DNA from: Psychrobacillus sp. NEAU-3TGS
GTDB lineage: Bacteria; Bacillota; Bacilli; Bacillales_A; Planococcaceae
DNA: 64,000 bases
Reading direction: 5' to 3'
NCBI RefSeq assembly: GCF_029955155.1
Contig: NZ_JAPNOZ010000004.1
Location: forward strand, 5,599 to 69,598
Of the stretch, positions 43,003-50,897 are shown in pieces. The translations under genes and the position numbers were made by a program. Position 1 is the first letter of the stretch; each line of letters starts with the position of its first letter. Under the pieces are notes generated by a model. That model saw nothing but the letters and a program-made list of their open reading frames with translations, was not told where the DNA came from and searched no databases.

Positions 43003-43620
43003 TCAAAAACTAGTTATAACAATATCCGAACTTTCGATAGGATTTACTTCTTGTAAATAATAATCCTCGCCTCTCCAATACCTTCGCTCATATTTTTTCA
43101 ATCGATTATTCATATTCCCTATGTACTCATCCCTTTGTAAAACTCTCTCACTTCGAATTTTCTTTGGGCAATCCAGGTAAACTATATAATCAAAAAAGCC
43201 GCTCCATTCTTTTCGCTGAAGGAAGATTCCTTCTAGTAAAATGACAGTACATTGTTCTATATTTATACTTTTCATATAGCATAAATCGTTCTCTTTATCG
43301 TAAAACTTTAAATGGAGATGATTTAACCTTTCATGTACTGCTTCAAAAAGTTTTTCTTTTATCCCATGCACATCCCATTGAAGCGAGTAATATTCATACC
43401 ATTCAGGATGACCCGTATTATACCTGTTCCCTCGCTCTTCAATTAAATCGTCGATATGAATGACTACTACCTTTTGACCTTTAGTAGTAAGCTCTTCAGC
43501 AATGATTTCTGTTATCGTCGTTTTACCTGCTCCACTTAATCCGTCAATCCCAATAATGTATGTTCGATTCAGTTCCTTTAAGTGTTTCATTCTTTCCATT
43601 ATCTTATTTGTAATGTGCAT
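43003..43620 (-). CDS. Uridine-kinase-like P-loop kinase
   Basis: The 205-residue protein has Walker A GLSGAGKTT (about residues 27-35), a Walker B-like VVVIHIDDL (about 51-59), and the block HPEWYEYYSLQWDVHGIKEK as in uridine kinase-like proteins. VILLEGIFLQRKEWSGFFDY and a lid region with paired Arg (VLQRDEYIGNMNNRLKKYER) follow. It probably phosphorylates a nucleoside or similar small molecule. It stands alone on the minus strand. Confidence 0.82.
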   Translation of the reverse strand: MHITNKIMERMKHLKELNRTYIIGIDGLSGAGKTTITEIIAEELTTKGQKVVVIHIDDLIEERGNRYNTGHPEWYEYYSLQWDVHGIKEKLFEAVHERLNHLHLKFYDKENDLCYMKSINIEQCTVILLEGIFLQRKEWSGFFDYIVYLDCPKKIRSERVLQRDEYIGNMNNRLKKYERRYWRGEDYYLQEVNPIESSDIVITSF

Positions 43621-43869
43621 AGCTAATATTCATCTCTTTCTATTACCAATTTTTATGCATACTATCTAGATTTCCGGATTCTCTACTTTGTATATGTTCT
43701 GTCTTGCCAGATATAATTGGCGTGTACTTCAGAATGCTTCGTTTGTATGATTTCACCCGGAGCAGTTACTTTATTTAATTATTAGTTCCAAGCGGTTAAT
43801 GGAAATGCTATAACCCCTAATATATTTCTTAAAAACAGTTGTAGTTTCCATCTGGTTTTCCTTCTTCAG

Positions 43870-44658
43870 TTAGAATTTAATCCAAAGTGCTTTTGTATAA
43901 GCTAATTTAAGTCCAGCCCGTTCCATATTCCGATGACTAGCACTTCCAAAAGTAGCCTCACTCGTAATATATTTTGCTCCTTTTTCAAATGCAACCTGAA
44001 TTCGCTTTTGGATTAACGTCGATTGCACACCTCTCCCCCGATATTCTGGCAACGTTGCCGCTGCTGCCAGTGTTGCCCTTTCATCTTGTACAAACAAGAC
44101 AGCAATCCCGGCGGGCATACCCTTCACATACGCTACATAAAATTTCCATCCTGGCACGTCAAATAGAACTTCATTATTTTGCTTTATACTATTTTGAATA
44201 AAGGAAGGAAGACCAAAACCATTCACGTAGATAGAAGCAAATAAATCGAAATCTTCTCGATTTAAATGGCAGACCTCTATATCAGGTTGATAGATCTCAC
44301 CTTTTTCCTCCATACTATCTCCAATAAAGGATGCATGGAAACCAGAATGATAATATCCTTTATTGGTTAGTGCTCTGAATAATGACTCTGAACTATTCAT
44401 CGGTGTTATTTCAAAACGGAAGTTAATGGCATGTATTTCATAAAAATCAATTATATCCTCTAAGTATGGGATGTCATTTTTGTTTAACCCTCTAACTGTA
44501 TTAAATGCTGGTCCTGGTATATTTTTCGCAGCAAAAGCGCTTGTTTGTCCTTTAACTAATTGATGCACCCCCATCGGATTCCCCTCTATCGCTTGTATTG
44601 CAGAGAGCCTTGACTGTAAAGTTTGAATTTCTGCTTGCTCTACGATGGATAAATCCAT
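43870..44658 (-). CDS. GNAT family N-acetyltransferase
   Basis: The 262-residue protein has a C-terminal GNAT domain: AGIAVLFVQDERATLAAAAT (strand 4) then LPEYRGRGVQSTLIQKRIQV (about 204-223) with the acetyl-CoA loop RGRGVQ, and EATFGSASHRNMERAGLKLA near the end. The N-terminal half (about 110 residues) is a second, degenerate GNAT fold as in other tandem-type members. The substrate is unknown. The ATG at 44658 has AGGGGGAA before it. Confidence 0.85.
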   Translation of the reverse strand: MDLSIVEQAEIQTLQSRLSAIQAIEGNPMGVHQLVKGQTSAFAAKNIPGPAFNTVRGLNKNDIPYLEDIIDFYEIHAINFRFEITPMNSSESLFRALTNKGYYHSGFHASFIGDSMEEKGEIYQPDIEVCHLNREDFDLFASIYVNGFGLPSFIQNSIKQNNEVLFDVPGWKFYVAYVKGMPAGIAVLFVQDERATLAAAATLPEYRGRGVQSTLIQKRIQVAFEKGAKYITSEATFGSASHRNMERAGLKLAYTKALWIKF

Positions 44659-44771
44659 TCGAATTCCCCCTTTAAATATGTAAAATCAATTGTCTTTTGA
44701 GTAGAGTCAATTAGTGATTGATCGCCTTTTATTAATTCTTATTTACATGGCGTTACGAAAATAATCTACTG

Positions 44772-44975
44772 CTAATCTTGCTTGTAATAAGCACTTTCTT
44801 TATGCTGCTGGACGGTAAAATCTAAAAAGTTGGTATTATTAGTACATAATTCAATTGCTTCATCAAACTTGTTGAGCGCTTGTTCGTGTTGCCCATCATA
44901 TTTCAATGATTCGTCTAAACGAATGACATTATTTATTTGTTGGCTTTCTCCTCTACTACATTTATGCTTCTTCAC
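44772..44975 (-). pseudogene. Possible TPR-protein remnant
   Basis: The 67-residue frame includes RLDESLKYDGQHEQALNKFD and EAIELCTNNTNF, which look like one tetratricopeptide repeat. It begins at a GTG that overlaps its own possible ribosome site and ends soon after. It may be the tail or a fragment of a larger lost protein. Low confidence that it is expressed. Confidence 0.3.
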
Positions 44976-45081
44976 CTCATGGGGATGTATTTTTTCTATA
45001 CGTTCACAAACGATTAAAAAAAAGTCATTTCATCTACTCTAAATACAAATTCGCTATTAGTTGATTATTTCCTTTAACAGC

Positions 45082-45119
45082 AAAAAGGCGACTCGAATGT
45101 AATTTTTCGAGTCGCCTTT
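45082..45119 (-). terminator. Terminator of nupC
   Basis: Perfect 13-bp stem AAAGGCGACTCGA/TCGAGTCGCCTTT, directly after the stop of the transporter gene. Confidence 0.87.
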
Positions 45120-45130
45120 ACGTCGTTCCT

Positions 45131-46324
45131 TTACCAAACAAATAAACCAACAATCATCGCACTTAACAAGGAGACAGCCATACCACTTACGATAAGCTTC
45201 CATACGTTTTTACCGATAATCGCTGACTTCTTTTCTGATAATACAGAGTTATATGTTCCATAAATCATACCAATTGTACTAAAATTCGCAAATGACGTTA
45301 AGAATGTCGTTGCAACAGCGATAGTATGTGGTGGAAGTGTATCTAAGTTATTTTTTAAGTCCATCATCGCTACGAATTCGTTCGTAGCTAATTTAATGCC
45401 CATCAATTGTGCTACGTACATAGCATCCTGGAGAGGCAAGCCAAGTAAAAATGCAAACGGACTAAAGATGAAAGAGAAGATTTTTTGTATCGTAAGTCCA
45501 TTTACAAAAACACCCAAAATCCCATTAAGGCCAGCTGTAAGTGCTACATAACCAATAACCATCGCTAAAATGACGATGACCATATTCATCCCTACTAACA
45601 TACTATTCGAAATCGTGGAGAAGAAATCCTTTTTCTCCGATTTTGGTGGCACATAAATAATGTCTTCTTCTTTTGTCACATGCACTGGATTTAAAATACT
45701 AACTAAAATAAGTGCATTTAAGCAATTTAGCGGGATAGCACTGAATACATATTCCGCTGGGACCATTGATAAGTACGCTCCGAGTATTGATCCACTAATG
45801 CTGCTCATGCTCATAATTCCAAAGGTAAGCAATCGGTTGTCCTTTAAAACAGATAACTGATCACGGATAACAGCCAATGCTTCTGTATTGCCTAAGAACA
45901 TCATTTGAATGGAGAAAAAGCTTTCTAGCTTAGGTAAACGCGACACCTTTGATATAGCCCAACCTCCTTTATCAATAATCCATGTTAATATGCCAAAATA
46001 AGATAAAATATCGAAAAAAGTAACGATAAAAATAATCGGAAGCAATGCACCGAAGAAAAAGTCTACAGTTTCATTTGCCATAGCTGATGGAAAAACAAAT
46101 GCAATCCCTTCGCTCGCACATTCAATTAACCATGTAAAAAAAGAAGCAATCTTATTAATTACCCAACTACCTATTGTAGTACCTAACATAAACCATGTAA
46201 TGAGCAATTCAAGAAGGAGAAGGGAAACAATTGGTGGCCATTTTACTGCTTTCTTATTCGGTGAACATAAAAAAACGATGCCCATCACAACAAAAACGCC
46301 AAAAATGTTTAGCAAAAAGTACAT
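45131..46324 (-). CDS. nupC: Concentrative nucleoside transporter (NupC/CNT family)
   Basis: The 397-residue membrane protein has the CNT layout: KAVKWPPIVSLLLLELLITW at the start, FFFGALLPIIFIVTFFDILS (about 88-107), QMMFLGNTEALAVIRDQLSV with the conserved substrate-binding GNTEA (about 146-165), and LKLATNEFVAMMDL with the NEF motif (about 310). It imports nucleosides with sodium or protons. It follows a purine-riboswitch-like leader and terminator and is divergent from nucleoside deoxyribosyltransferase, both consistent with nucleoside salvage. Confidence 0.93.
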   Translation of the reverse strand: MYFLLNIFGVFVVMGIVFLCSPNKKAVKWPPIVSLLLLELLITWFMLGTTIGSWVINKIASFFTWLIECASEGIAFVFPSAMANETVDFFFGALLPIIFIVTFFDILSYFGILTWIIDKGGWAISKVSRLPKLESFFSIQMMFLGNTEALAVIRDQLSVLKDNRLLTFGIMSMSSISGSILGAYLSMVPAEYVFSAIPLNCLNALILVSILNPVHVTKEEDIIYVPPKSEKKDFFSTISNSMLVGMNMVIVILAMVIGYVALTAGLNGILGVFVNGLTIQKIFSFIFSPFAFLLGLPLQDAMYVAQLMGIKLATNEFVAMMDLKNNLDTLPPHTIAVATTFLTSFANFSTIGMIYGTYNSVLSEKKSAIIGKNVWKLIVSGMAVSLLSAMIVGLFVW

Positions 46325-46356
46325 ACAAGCAACTCCTAGTTGTGTCTTAAACCAAC

Positions 46357-46411
46357 AAAAAACCCTTACTTTTCATCGCTTCTAAAAAAGAGAAAGAATG
46401 AAAAATAAGGG
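46357..46411 (-). terminator. Leader terminator before nupC
   Basis: On the minus strand CCCTTATTTTTCAT pairs with ATGAAAAGTAAGGG (one mismatch) and six T follow, 33 bases before the nupC start. A second hairpin, AGGAT...ATCCT with AGTGTACACT inside, lies at 46421-46445 between aptamer and terminator and may be the switching element. Confidence 0.8.
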
Positions 46412-46466
46412 ATTCAAAGAGAGGATAGTGTACACTAACCCATCCTCATACTAATTTTAATCATAC

Positions 46467-46537
46467 TTCCTGTAGTCTAGTTTTTTTCGGTGATTAGGTA
46501 GAGACGATCAGCCCAGATATCTGATTCTATACAGAAA
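46467..46537 (-). promoter_or_regulatory. Purine-riboswitch-like aptamer
   Basis: P1 is TTTCTGTA (46537-46530) with TACAGGAA (46474-46467), fully paired with one G-U. P2 ATCAG/CTGAT encloses a loop ATATCTGGG. Then come the hallmark J2/3 TCTCTACC, an L3-like CACCGAAAA, and J3/1 GACTAC. The C in GACTAC matches the guanine-class discriminator. Deviations from the standard fold are a 9-base L2 and a weak P3. It lies 143 bases before nupC. Confidence 0.65.
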
Positions 46538-46768
46538 TTTCTTCCCAGTTGGAATGAAGAAATTCTATGCTTCACCGTTCCTATAATCCAAACGTTTGTC
46601 CTTATTCGAAATAGTAAAATTACCATACATAATATTTCTTACATATATATGGCATAGTATGAACAGAATATTATTTTTCATACAAAGTAGAATTTATTAC
46701 GACGAATGAACATTGTATTCACCTCTATTCTTTCATAAAATTATAGAGGTGATAGAGGAGGTAATAGG

Positions 46769-47251
46769 ATGAAAAAAGGTTATTTAGCAAATGGGTTATT
46801 TGGTTTAGGGGACAGAATGATCAATGAATTAGTTGCAAAAGAGGTGCGTACAGCGATTCCAGGAGTCGATTTATATGTGCCCCAAGAAAACATGTCCATT
46901 AATGACAAAGCTGCTTATGCAGACAGTCTCGCAATTGCAGGAGCGGATATGCAAGCATTAAAAGAAAGCGACTTTTTAGTGGCTGTTATCGACGGTGTTG
47001 AAATTGATGCTGGCGTCGCTGCTGAAATCGGTGCATTTTCTATGTTAGATCGTCCTATTTTCGGACTTTACACAGATACACGTCAACAAGGTCGAGATAA
47101 TACGAAAAAAATTGACGCATTAGTTGCAGATGGAACAGAGAACCAATTTATGTATCGCAACTTATTTGTAGTCGGCTTGATCAAACAAAATGGTATGATT
47201 GTAAATTCTGTTGAGCAATTAGGAGAAACACTAAAGAATGCAAAGTTTTAA
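46769..47251 (+). CDS. Nucleoside 2-deoxyribosyltransferase
   Basis: The 160-residue enzyme transfers deoxyribose between purine or pyrimidine bases, or hydrolyses deoxynucleosides. Family features are YLANGLFGLGDRMINELVAK (about residues 4-23), the block DSLAIAGADMQALKESDFLV and the catalytic Glu region DAGVAAEIGAFSMLDRPIFG (about 77-96). GGAGG lies seven bases before the ATG. It is divergent from nupC and suggests a nucleoside salvage pair, though the gap carries no riboswitch on this strand. Confidence 0.9.
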   Translation: MKKGYLANGLFGLGDRMINELVAKEVRTAIPGVDLYVPQENMSINDKAAYADSLAIAGADMQALKESDFLVAVIDGVEIDAGVAAEIGAFSMLDRPIFGLYTDTRQQGRDNTKKIDALVADGTENQFMYRNLFVVGLIKQNGMIVNSVEQLGETLKNAKF

Positions 47252-47261
47252 TTTATAGAAG

Positions 47262-47293
47262 AATCCTGTGGTCAAAATGCACAGGATTTTTTT
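47262..47293 (+). terminator. Terminator after the deoxyribosyltransferase gene
   Basis: Perfect 9-bp stem AATCCTGTG/CACAGGATT with seven T. Confidence 0.86.
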
Positions 47294-47448
47294 ATACTTT
47301 TAAAACTTTATTTTCTCATTCAATATACTTTCATGCCCCTATAAAAATTTACACTGAGCTGTGCACAGTTACAAAGCTCTTTTTCGTTATATCATTATTT
47401 GAATATTTGAATTAAAATAAACTATATAAATAGAGAGGAGTGTTGAAG

Positions 47449-47469
47449 ATGAAAAACGTACAATGGTGA
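47449..47469 (+). CDS. Possible leader peptide MKNVQW
   Basis: A six-codon frame ATG AAA AAC GTA CAA TGG TGA has a strong GAGAGGAG site eight bases upstream. It lies 80 bases before the GNAT gene, and its stop codon touches the first arm of the hairpin there. Such short frames are typical of translation-attenuated resistance genes. No independent proof of translation. Confidence 0.55.
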   Translation: MKNVQW

Positions 47470-47541
47470 TTGAAAAGTAAAAGGCTTACGCCATCTCTTT
47501 TCAATCTAATTCATATATTTAAAACTATGAAATGAAAAGAG
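47468..47541 (+). promoter_or_regulatory. Competing hairpins over the GNAT ribosome site
   Basis: GATTGAAAAG (47468-47477) pairs with CTTTTCAATC (47497-47506), with further inner pairs (AAGGC..GCC). The same second arm, CTCTTTTCA (47495-47503), is fully complementary to TGAAAAGAG (47533-47541), which contains the Shine-Dalgarno site of the gene at 47549. The two structures exclude each other, so leader translation can decide whether the site is open. Confidence 0.6.
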
Positions 47542-47548
47542 GAATTTT

Positions 47549-48118
47549 ATGTTTTATCAAGATAATGAATTGATCATTCGTCCCCTTCAATTGGATGATT
47601 TACCTAGACTTTGGGAATTAGCTTTCAAGGATGAAGCTCCCGAGTGGAAAAAGTGGGATGCACCTTACTATGAACATCAAGCAATCGCATTCGACATTTT
47701 TATGGAAAATGCAGCTTCATATATTGCTCGAGATAATTTTTGGGCCATTGAAGTTTCGGGAATCGTTTGCGGTATTGTTTCCTATTATTGGGAGCACGAA
47801 CCTTCCAAATGGCTCGAGATGGGAATAGTGTTTCATGAGGCTCCTAGCTGGGGGAAAGGCTTAGGGACACGCGCCTTAAAACTTTGGATGACCCATTTGT
47901 TTCATACAATGCCTCTGGTGCGTGTGGGATACGCAACATGGTCAGGTAATAAGCGTATGATTCGTGTCGGAGAAAAACTAGGTATGACAATGGAAGCACG
48001 CATTAGAAAAGTTCGTTATTATGACGGTCAATATTATGATTCCATTCGAATGGGGATTCTACGCGAGGAATGGGAATCATTAAGAACTGAAATCTCCACA
48101 AACATTAGTTTAAAATAG
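47549..48118 (+). CDS. GNAT N-acetyltransferase (RimJ/RimL-like), leader-controlled
   Basis: The 189-residue protein is a full GNAT domain of the RimJ/RimL type: LIIRPLQLDDLPRLWELAFK at the start, WLEMGIVFHEAPSWGKGLGT with the acetyl-CoA loop GKGLGT (about residues 90-109), and RVGEKLGMTMEARIRKVRYY near the end. The substrate cannot be read. The leader ORF and competing hairpins upstream suggest induction by translation inhibitors, so a role in antibiotic modification is possible (inference). Confidence 0.87.
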   Translation: MFYQDNELIIRPLQLDDLPRLWELAFKDEAPEWKKWDAPYYEHQAIAFDIFMENAASYIARDNFWAIEVSGIVCGIVSYYWEHEPSKWLEMGIVFHEAPSWGKGLGTRALKLWMTHLFHTMPLVRVGYATWSGNKRMIRVGEKLGMTMEARIRKVRYYDGQYYDSIRMGILREEWESLRTEISTNISLK

Positions 48119-48122
48119 TAGA

Positions 48123-48153
48123 AGACTAGGTTAGAGATATCTAACCTGGTCTT
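48123..48153 (+). terminator. Terminator after the GNAT gene
   Basis: Stem AGACTAGGTTAGA with TCTAACCTGGTCT (one G-U pair) followed by TTAATTTT. Confidence 0.75.
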
Positions 48154-48159
48154 TAATTT

Positions 48160-48485
48160 TATCCCGCTTTAACGGGCAGTAAGACTCCCCCTTCAAGATT
48201 TAAGAAAAGCGAAAAGACAAGTGGGAGATCAATTGCTGGCATGCGCCCGATGAAATGATCCCAGACTAAGTACGCAACATCGTGTTGCTCCTGCGCAAAG
48301 CTCGTCGCAAAATAAAAGAGCGTTTGCAACGTCTGTGTGACCCACATCGTGTGGGACACAACTAACAATCAGTGGGGGATGACGGGGACTAAAAGCGCGA
48401 CGTCCATGTCGCAACGTCCCCACTAGCACGTCCTGGGCGTCGAAAAACCCCCACTGATGGAAGTTTCACTTTATGTAAGTGAAAC
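48160..48485 (-). mobile_element. Structured IS200/IS605-like relic without transposase
   Basis: The stretch is much more GC-rich than its surroundings and full of stems. On the minus strand it begins with the hairpin GTTTCACTT/AAGTGAAAC (48485-48463). A long domain closed by ATCAGTGGGGG/CCCCCACTGAT (48368-48378 with 48448-48458) follows, with inner stems such as GCGAC/GTCGC. Further hairpins include GTCCCACAC/GTGTGGGTCAC-type pairs, and it ends with CCCGTTAAAGCGGG near the right end. The layout, end hairpins and stacked RNA stems, recalls IS605 elements with their guide RNA. Open frames here look like shadows of the structure. No TnpA or TnpB is present. The type is an inference. Confidence 0.5.
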
Positions 48486-48570
48486 CTAGCGATAGGCTTT
48501 CTGTTAGTATGAGTACTTATATTTTTGCTATAATACTGAGACAAAAATTTACTTTTGCAGGTGAACCAAT

Positions 48571-48937
48571 ATGTTATCCTTTATATTAACCGTCAAACGA
48601 TTTATAGAAGCATTCTTTAAAGCTTTCAAGGAACCAATCTTTCTATCTCTGTTTACTACTTTATTTTATCCTTCTTTCTGGTACTCTTTTCTATACGAAA
48701 AAAGAAGGATGGGACGTATTGGACGCTATTTACTTCTGTGTTGTAAGCTTGATACCGACTGGTGTAGAAACAAACCTCTATCCATCTACGGATCTTGGAA
48801 AAGTGTTTACAATGATTTATCTAGTAGTGGGAACTGGAGTCATGTTTATCACCCTTCTCACCTTAGGTAAAACAATGATAAATGCGGAAGCATTAGAGGA
48901 AAAAAGAAATAAATTACGTGACAAAGCGAAAAAATAG
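48571..48937 (+). pseudogene. Two-helix potassium-channel-like protein, frameshifted
   Basis: The first frame (48571 to about 48667) gives MLSFILTVKRFIEAFFKAFK and FLSLFTTLF. The second gives ILLSGTLFYTKKEGWDVLDA, then IYFCVVSLIPTGVETNLYPS, TDLGKVFTMIYLVVGTGVMF and a charged tail. One extra T in 48664-48667 separates them; without it the product is a continuous 121-residue protein of the Ion_trans_2 (LctB-like) family. The usual filter TTVGYGD is replaced by IPTGVETN, so ion selectivity would be unusual even if the frame were intact. A terminator follows. Confidence 0.7.
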
Positions 48938-48948
48938 TTATACACTCC

Positions 48949-48984
48949 AGAGCCGAAGATTTCATAAAATCTTCGGCTCTTTTT
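48949..48984 (+). terminator. Terminator after the channel-like gene
   Basis: Perfect 14-bp stem AGAGCCGAAGATTT/AAATCTTCGGCTCT with loop CATA and T run. Confidence 0.9.
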
Positions 48985-49185
48985 ACTCACTATTTCTTAT
49001 TTTAGAATAGTATTGACTACTCTTAATAATTATATTAATATTATAACAATTTAGTAGAATAAAAAATATATACTAAGAGTATTGATCATCATGCATTAAA
49101 AGTAATTGCTCATCCTAATGGAGAGCTTTTTATTTTTTAAAAATTAGCAATATATTTCATATAGTATATTTGGAGGTATTTAGAA

Positions 49186-50214
49186 ATGAAACAAACGACG
49201 AAACAATATATAATCGAACGAATGTATAAGGCGTCGCAAGGACTTGCAAATGCGGTACTTGTCACCCTAGGTATCGGCCTTCTTATAGAAACTTTTGGCA
49301 CGTTCACAGGATGGGAAGGCTTTACCACAATCGGCAAGGCTGCGCAGCTAATGCTAGCACCCGCAATAGGTGCTGGTATCGCCTATCAACTTGGTGGGAA
49401 TACATTAGTTATTTTCAGTGCCATGGCCTCTAGTACAGTCGGTGCAAATGCACTTCATATGAATGCAGATGGTGCTTGGATTCTTACTACAGGACAACCG
49501 ATCAGTGCTGTATTAGCTACCGTTTTTGCAGTGTGGGTTGGAAAACGCATTGCCGGTAAGACAAAATTAGATATGCTAGCAATTCCATTCGCCGCTATCT
49601 TAGTAGGAGGCGTCGCAGGTGTTGGATTAGCAGCGGTTACTACTCCACTTTTAGAGCAGTTAAGTAGTTTTATCGCAAACTCTGTTTCAGGATCTCCGCT
49701 TATGGGGTCAATAGTTATAGGACTTGTTTGGAGTATTTTCCTTATGTCTCCCGCCTCATCCGCAGCTATTGCAATTGCTCTGCAACTTGATCCAGTTTCC
49801 AGTGCGGCCGCTTTAATTGGATGTACAGCTCAATTTGCCGGATGGACGGCGATGTCGTTCAAACAAAATGATCTAGGTGCAAATATTGCTCAATCTTTTT
49901 TAACACCGAAAGTACAAGTTCCAAATATCGTTAAAAATCCGCTTCTTGTCATAGGACCATTTCTATCTTCTGTTATTTGTGCTCCAATTGCGATATTAAT
50001 GTTCCATTTTGAAGTTCCTTATACATTAGCAGGTCTTGGTCTTAATTCATTTATCGCCCCTTTAAATATTCTTGCGAACCAAGGTGTAATTGTTCTATTA
50101 ATGTATATTGTATTAGGTGTCATTTTACCAGCACTCATTTCTCTCACTGTTTATCATTTGCTAAAAGCTAGAGGTTTAGCTAGAACTGGTGATTTACGTA
50201 TGGAAATTCAATAG
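49186..50214 (+). CDS. PTS_EIIC_2-type membrane protein
   Basis: The 342-residue protein has about eight to ten membrane helices and the family blocks YKASQGLANAVLVTLGIGLL, GIAYQLGGNTLVIFSAMAS, LMSPASSAAIAIALQLDPVS and AALIGCTAQFAGWTAMSFKQ. This is the PTS_EIIC_2 (PF13303) family, membrane proteins resembling sugar phosphotransferase IIC subunits but without IIA/IIB domains. No such domains are encoded beside it, so the substrate is unknown. GGAGG lies nine bases before the ATG. Confidence 0.88.
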   Translation: MKQTTKQYIIERMYKASQGLANAVLVTLGIGLLIETFGTFTGWEGFTTIGKAAQLMLAPAIGAGIAYQLGGNTLVIFSAMASSTVGANALHMNADGAWILTTGQPISAVLATVFAVWVGKRIAGKTKLDMLAIPFAAILVGGVAGVGLAAVTTPLLEQLSSFIANSVSGSPLMGSIVIGLVWSIFLMSPASSAAIAIALQLDPVSSAAALIGCTAQFAGWTAMSFKQNDLGANIAQSFLTPKVQVPNIVKNPLLVIGPFLSSVICAPIAILMFHFEVPYTLAGLGLNSFIAPLNILANQGVIVLLMYIVLGVILPALISLTVYHLLKARGLARTGDLRMEIQ

Positions 50215-50235
50215 TCAATTATATATTAAAGAGAT

Positions 50236-50263
50236 AAGCCAGAGATTTCTGTCTGGCTTTTTA
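50236..50263 (+). terminator. Terminator after the PTS-type gene
   Basis: Stem AAGCCAGA/TCTGGCTT with T run. Confidence 0.85.
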
Positions 50264-50364
50264 TTTTCCCCCTCATTCAATTACTTGTCCAAAGTTCCAA
50301 GTTTACTTTCAAAGTAAACAGGGTAAATAGATTTTAAGAGAAAATAGTCTAGGAGTGATTAATA

Positions 50365-50514
50365 ATGGACGAAGAGAAACGCGTTGAAGTACGTCGAGAA
50401 GAAAAGTCAGATTCGGGTTTGGTAGGCGCAACATTTATTAAATACGCTGCCTATCTAATTATCTTTTTCGGTATACTGTGGTTTTTAATCTCGTATGTTT
50501 TTCCGAAGTTTTAA
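50365..50514 (+). CDS. Small single-helix membrane protein
   Basis: The 49-residue protein has a charged start (MDEEKRVEVRREEKSDSG) and one membrane helix (FIKYAAYLIIFFGILWFLIS) ending VFPKF. AGGAGTGATTAAT lies before the ATG, and a terminator follows ten bases after the stop, so it is a genuine gene too short for usual length filters. Similar small proteins occur in bacilli; function unknown. Confidence 0.8.
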   Translation: MDEEKRVEVRREEKSDSGLVGATFIKYAAYLIIFFGILWFLISYVFPKF

Positions 50515-50524
50515 CTTAACTATA

Positions 50525-50564
50525 AATCCCACATTTAAACTTTAGCGTTGAATGTGGGATTTTG
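50525..50564 (+). terminator. Terminator after the small membrane protein gene
   Basis: Perfect 11-bp stem AATCCCACATT/AATGTGGGATT with four T. Confidence 0.84.
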
Positions 50565-50574
50565 TAATTTTGCT

Positions 50575-50735
50575 GGAATTGTAAAAGAAAATAGTAAGGA
50601 AATCGGAAAGAAATTTTATGAATTATTATTTTCCAAAGCTCCAGATTTGTATAATCTATTTAACCAATCAAAAAAGAGGAATCCAACAAGAAGCGCTAGG
50701 CTATGCAGTATATGCAGCCAGAGGATCATATTCAT
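50575..50735 (+). pseudogene. Flavohaemoglobin (Hmp) globin-domain remnant
   Basis: GIVKENSKEIGKKFYELLFS and KAPDLYNLFNQ match the start of the globin domain of Hmp. After a frameshift near 50665, the other frame reads KRGIQQEALGYAVYAARGSY, the next globin segment, and then stops. The rest of the globin and the reductase domains are missing. It is a fragment of a nitric-oxide-detoxifying enzyme. Confidence 0.75.
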
Positions 50736-50853
50736 TTTGAAGTATTTAATCCAATTGCCATTTTGGGTAGTTAGAAATAAAGTTTAGTTTTGTTTTTATG
50801 TATATAGTAGGTGCTCCAGAAAACCCTATTTACAACTAAAATAGAATACCAAT

Positions 50854-50888
50854 AAAAAATCCCACATTCTACCCGAATGCGGGATTTT
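50854..50888 (-). terminator. Terminator of the azoreductase gene
   Basis: AAAATCCCACATTC pairs with GAATGCGGGATTTT; minus-strand T run follows. Confidence 0.82.
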
Positions 50889-50897
50889 CTCACTGTA

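Noticed and set aside
47351-47385. GAGCT...AGCTC hairpin with T run as a terminator before the leader ORF
   Set aside because: The stem is only five to six pairs with a long loop; too weak to call.
48159-48429. Two overlapping minus-strand reading frames of 66 to 69 codons in the GC-rich island
   Set aside because: They have no ribosome site and coincide with stacked hairpins; the reading frames look like by-products of a structured RNA or IS end.
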